Source: JANNHK01 sp034408875
GTDB taxonomy: Bacteria; Actinomycetota; Acidimicrobiia; IMCC26256; PALSA-610
Assembly: GCA_034408875.1 (NCBI GenBank)
Contig: JAWXCJ010000243.1
Coordinates: forward strand, 1 to 6,818
Direction of reading: 5' to 3'
DNA length: 6,818 bases
Shown here: positions 5,806 to 6,818 of the stretch, one piece after another
How positions within the stretch are numbered: position 1 is the stretch's first letter
How the letters are laid out: every line of letters starts with the position of its first letter
Made by a program: the position numbers and the translations under genes
Notes under the pieces: generated by a model
Told to the model about the DNA's origin: nothing
Databases searched by the model: none
The model's input: the letters and a program-made list of their open reading frames with translations, nothing else

Positions 5806-6711
5806 GTGACGCCCGGAATCGAACAGCGCCAGATCGCGATTCACGGCCACGAGGTCTCGTACCGCACCGGCGGCTCGGGACCCGTCATCGTGTTCGTACA
5901 CGGCATGGCCGGGAGTTCGGCGACATGGCGGCACGTGCTGCCGGCGCTCGCGGAGCACTTCACGGTTGTCGCACCCGACCTGCCGGGGCACGGCGAGTCC
6001 GCGAAACCACGCGGCGACTACTCGCTGGGCGCCTTCGCGAGCGGTCTGCGCGATCTGCTCGCCGCGCTCGGCCACGAGCGCGCGACGCTCGTCGGGCAGT
6101 CGTTGGGTGGCGGGGTGGTGATGCAGTTCGCGTACCAGTACCCCGAACGGTGCGAGCGGCTCGTGCTCGTGTCGAGTGGTGGACTCGGCCAGGAAGTGAA
6201 CCTGCTCCTCCGGGCCCTCACGCTCCCTGGTGCCGAGTATGTGCTTCCGGTCGCGTGCACGAAGCGGGTGCACGACGCGGGAACGACTGTCGTCGGCTGG
6301 TTGCGCAACGTCGGCCTGCGGCCGAGTCCGCACCTCGCGGAGGTGTGGGAGAGCTACGGCTCGCTCGCCGATGCGCAGACACGGACCGCGTTCCTGCACA
6401 CGCTTCGGTCGGTTGTCGACCAGACCGGACAACGGGTCAGCGCGGCCGATCGCTTCTATCTCGCGGCGCACGTCCCGACCCTGATCGTGTGGGGCAGCGC
6501 CGACCGCATCATCCCCGTCGACCAGGCGTACACCGCCCACAATGCAATTGCGGGGAGTCAGCTCGAGATCTTCGACGGGGTCGGCCACTACCCGCACTGC
6601 GAAAAGCCGGAACGCTTCATCGAGGTGCTCTCCGACTTCATGACGACGACCGCGCCCGGGGTGCTCTCGCCCGCGGAGTGGCAGCGGTTGCTTCACGCCG
6701 GCGGCGTCTGA
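5806..6711 (+). CDS. Alpha/beta-fold hydrolase
   Basis: Predicted 301-residue soluble hydrolase of the alpha/beta fold (MhpC/BphD-like or esterase-like). HGMAGSS (from H32) is the oxyanion loop. GQSLGG holds the nucleophile S99, WGSADRIIP gives the acid D233, and GVGHYPHCEKPERF gives the catalytic H261. The full Ser-Asp-His triad is in the normal order and spacing. A helical cap lies between strands 6 and 7 (about residues 133-220), beginning with the SSGGLGQEVNLLLRALTLPG stretch. The serine nucleophile rules out haloalkane dehalogenase, which uses Asp. Substrate is unknown: an ester, a C-C bond of a ring-cleavage product, or a thioester are all possible. Start GTG 5806 is preferred over GTG 5797 because the latter lies inside the -10 box. 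No signal peptide is seen. The gene is divergent from the SDR and ends 9 bases from the stop of a convergent gene. Confidence 0.92.
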   Translation: MTPGIEQRQIAIHGHEVSYRTGGSGPVIVFVHGMAGSSATWRHVLPALAEHFTVVAPDLPGHGESAKPRGDYSLGAFASGLRDLLAALGHERATLVGQSLGGGVVMQFAYQYPERCERLVLVSSGGLGQEVNLLLRALTLPGAEYVLPVACTKRVHDAGTTVVGWLRNVGLRPSPHLAEVWESYGSLADAQTRTAFLHTLRSVVDQTGQRVSAADRFYLAAHVPTLIVWGSADRIIPVDQAYTAHNAIAGSQLEIFDGVGHYPHCEKPERFIEVLSDFMTTTAPGVLSPAEWQRLLHAGGV

Positions 6712-6720
6712 GTACCCGGT

Positions 6721-6818
6721 TCACCGAAGCGTCGAGAGTGCACCGCGCGCGCCGAACCGTGCTTCCCAACCGGTCGCGAACGAGTCGAGCGCGGACGCGC
6801 CGTCGCCGACGAACGACG
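6721..6818 (-). CDS. C-terminal end of an unidentified gene (partial)
   Basis: The - strand from the window edge to a TGA at 6721-6723 is open for 31 codons plus a partial one, and about five codons in six end in G or C, as in the neighbouring genes. The peptide contains SALDSFATGWEARFGARG and ends LSTLR, which reads like a soluble, partly helical protein tail. I do not recognise the family. Two + strand frames are also open over this short stretch but give Arg-rich or Pro/Ser-rich compositions, so the - strand reading is favoured. The stop lies 9 bases from the hydrolase stop, making a tight convergent pair. Confidence 0.55.
   Translation of the reverse strand, partial: SFVGDGASALDSFATGWEARFGARGALSTLR

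Noticed and set aside
5761..6696. 311-codon - strand open frame opposite the hydrolase
   Set aside because: The + strand gene has an intact catalytic triad; the antisense translation is charged and featureless.

Overview
The window is a high-GC stretch (roughly two thirds G+C by eye) whose real reading frames end most codons in G or C. The gene families, the TANNNT -10 boxes placed 6-7 bases before start codons (leaderless-type starts), and above all a large FtsX-like permease with an ARRTDTAYDR motif after its first membrane segment all point to an actinobacterium. Acidimicrobiia are plausible, but this is an inference from protein style, not a placement.

Layout. 44-817 (+) is an isocitrate lyase/PEP-mutase superfamily protein. 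898-2409 (+) is a FadD-like acyl-CoA ligase with a clear GGAGGT ribosome binding site. 2410-2582 is a non-coding gap rich in dyads: several GC-rich hairpins, three spaced GTAAC repeats and an 11-bp RNA hairpin (with G-U pairs) just ahead of the next start. 2583-4949 (+) is an intact eight-helix FtsX/MacB-type permease with no ATPase gene beside it. 4961-5764 (-) is a classical short-chain dehydrogenase/reductase that converges on the permease with an 11-base gap. 5806-6711 (+) is an alpha/beta hydrolase, divergent from the SDR across a 41-base gap holding two outward-facing TACGGT boxes, each 7 bases from its start codon. 6721-6818 (-) is the C-terminal end of a further gene that runs off the window and converges on the hydrolase.

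How the genes fit together. Lyase, ligase, SDR and hydrolase are all families of small-molecule or lipid metabolism, but the window does not define one pathway. The three + strand genes up to 4949 could be co-transcribed in part, although the gaps of 80 and 173 bases argue for separate control. The SDR and hydrolase start from the same tiny region and are likely controlled together or against each other.

I see no mobile element, CRISPR array, tRNA or rRNA, and no convincing new defence or genetic system. The items most worth a second look are the structured 2410-2582 leader, the ATPase-less permease, and the compressed divergent promoter at 5765-5805.
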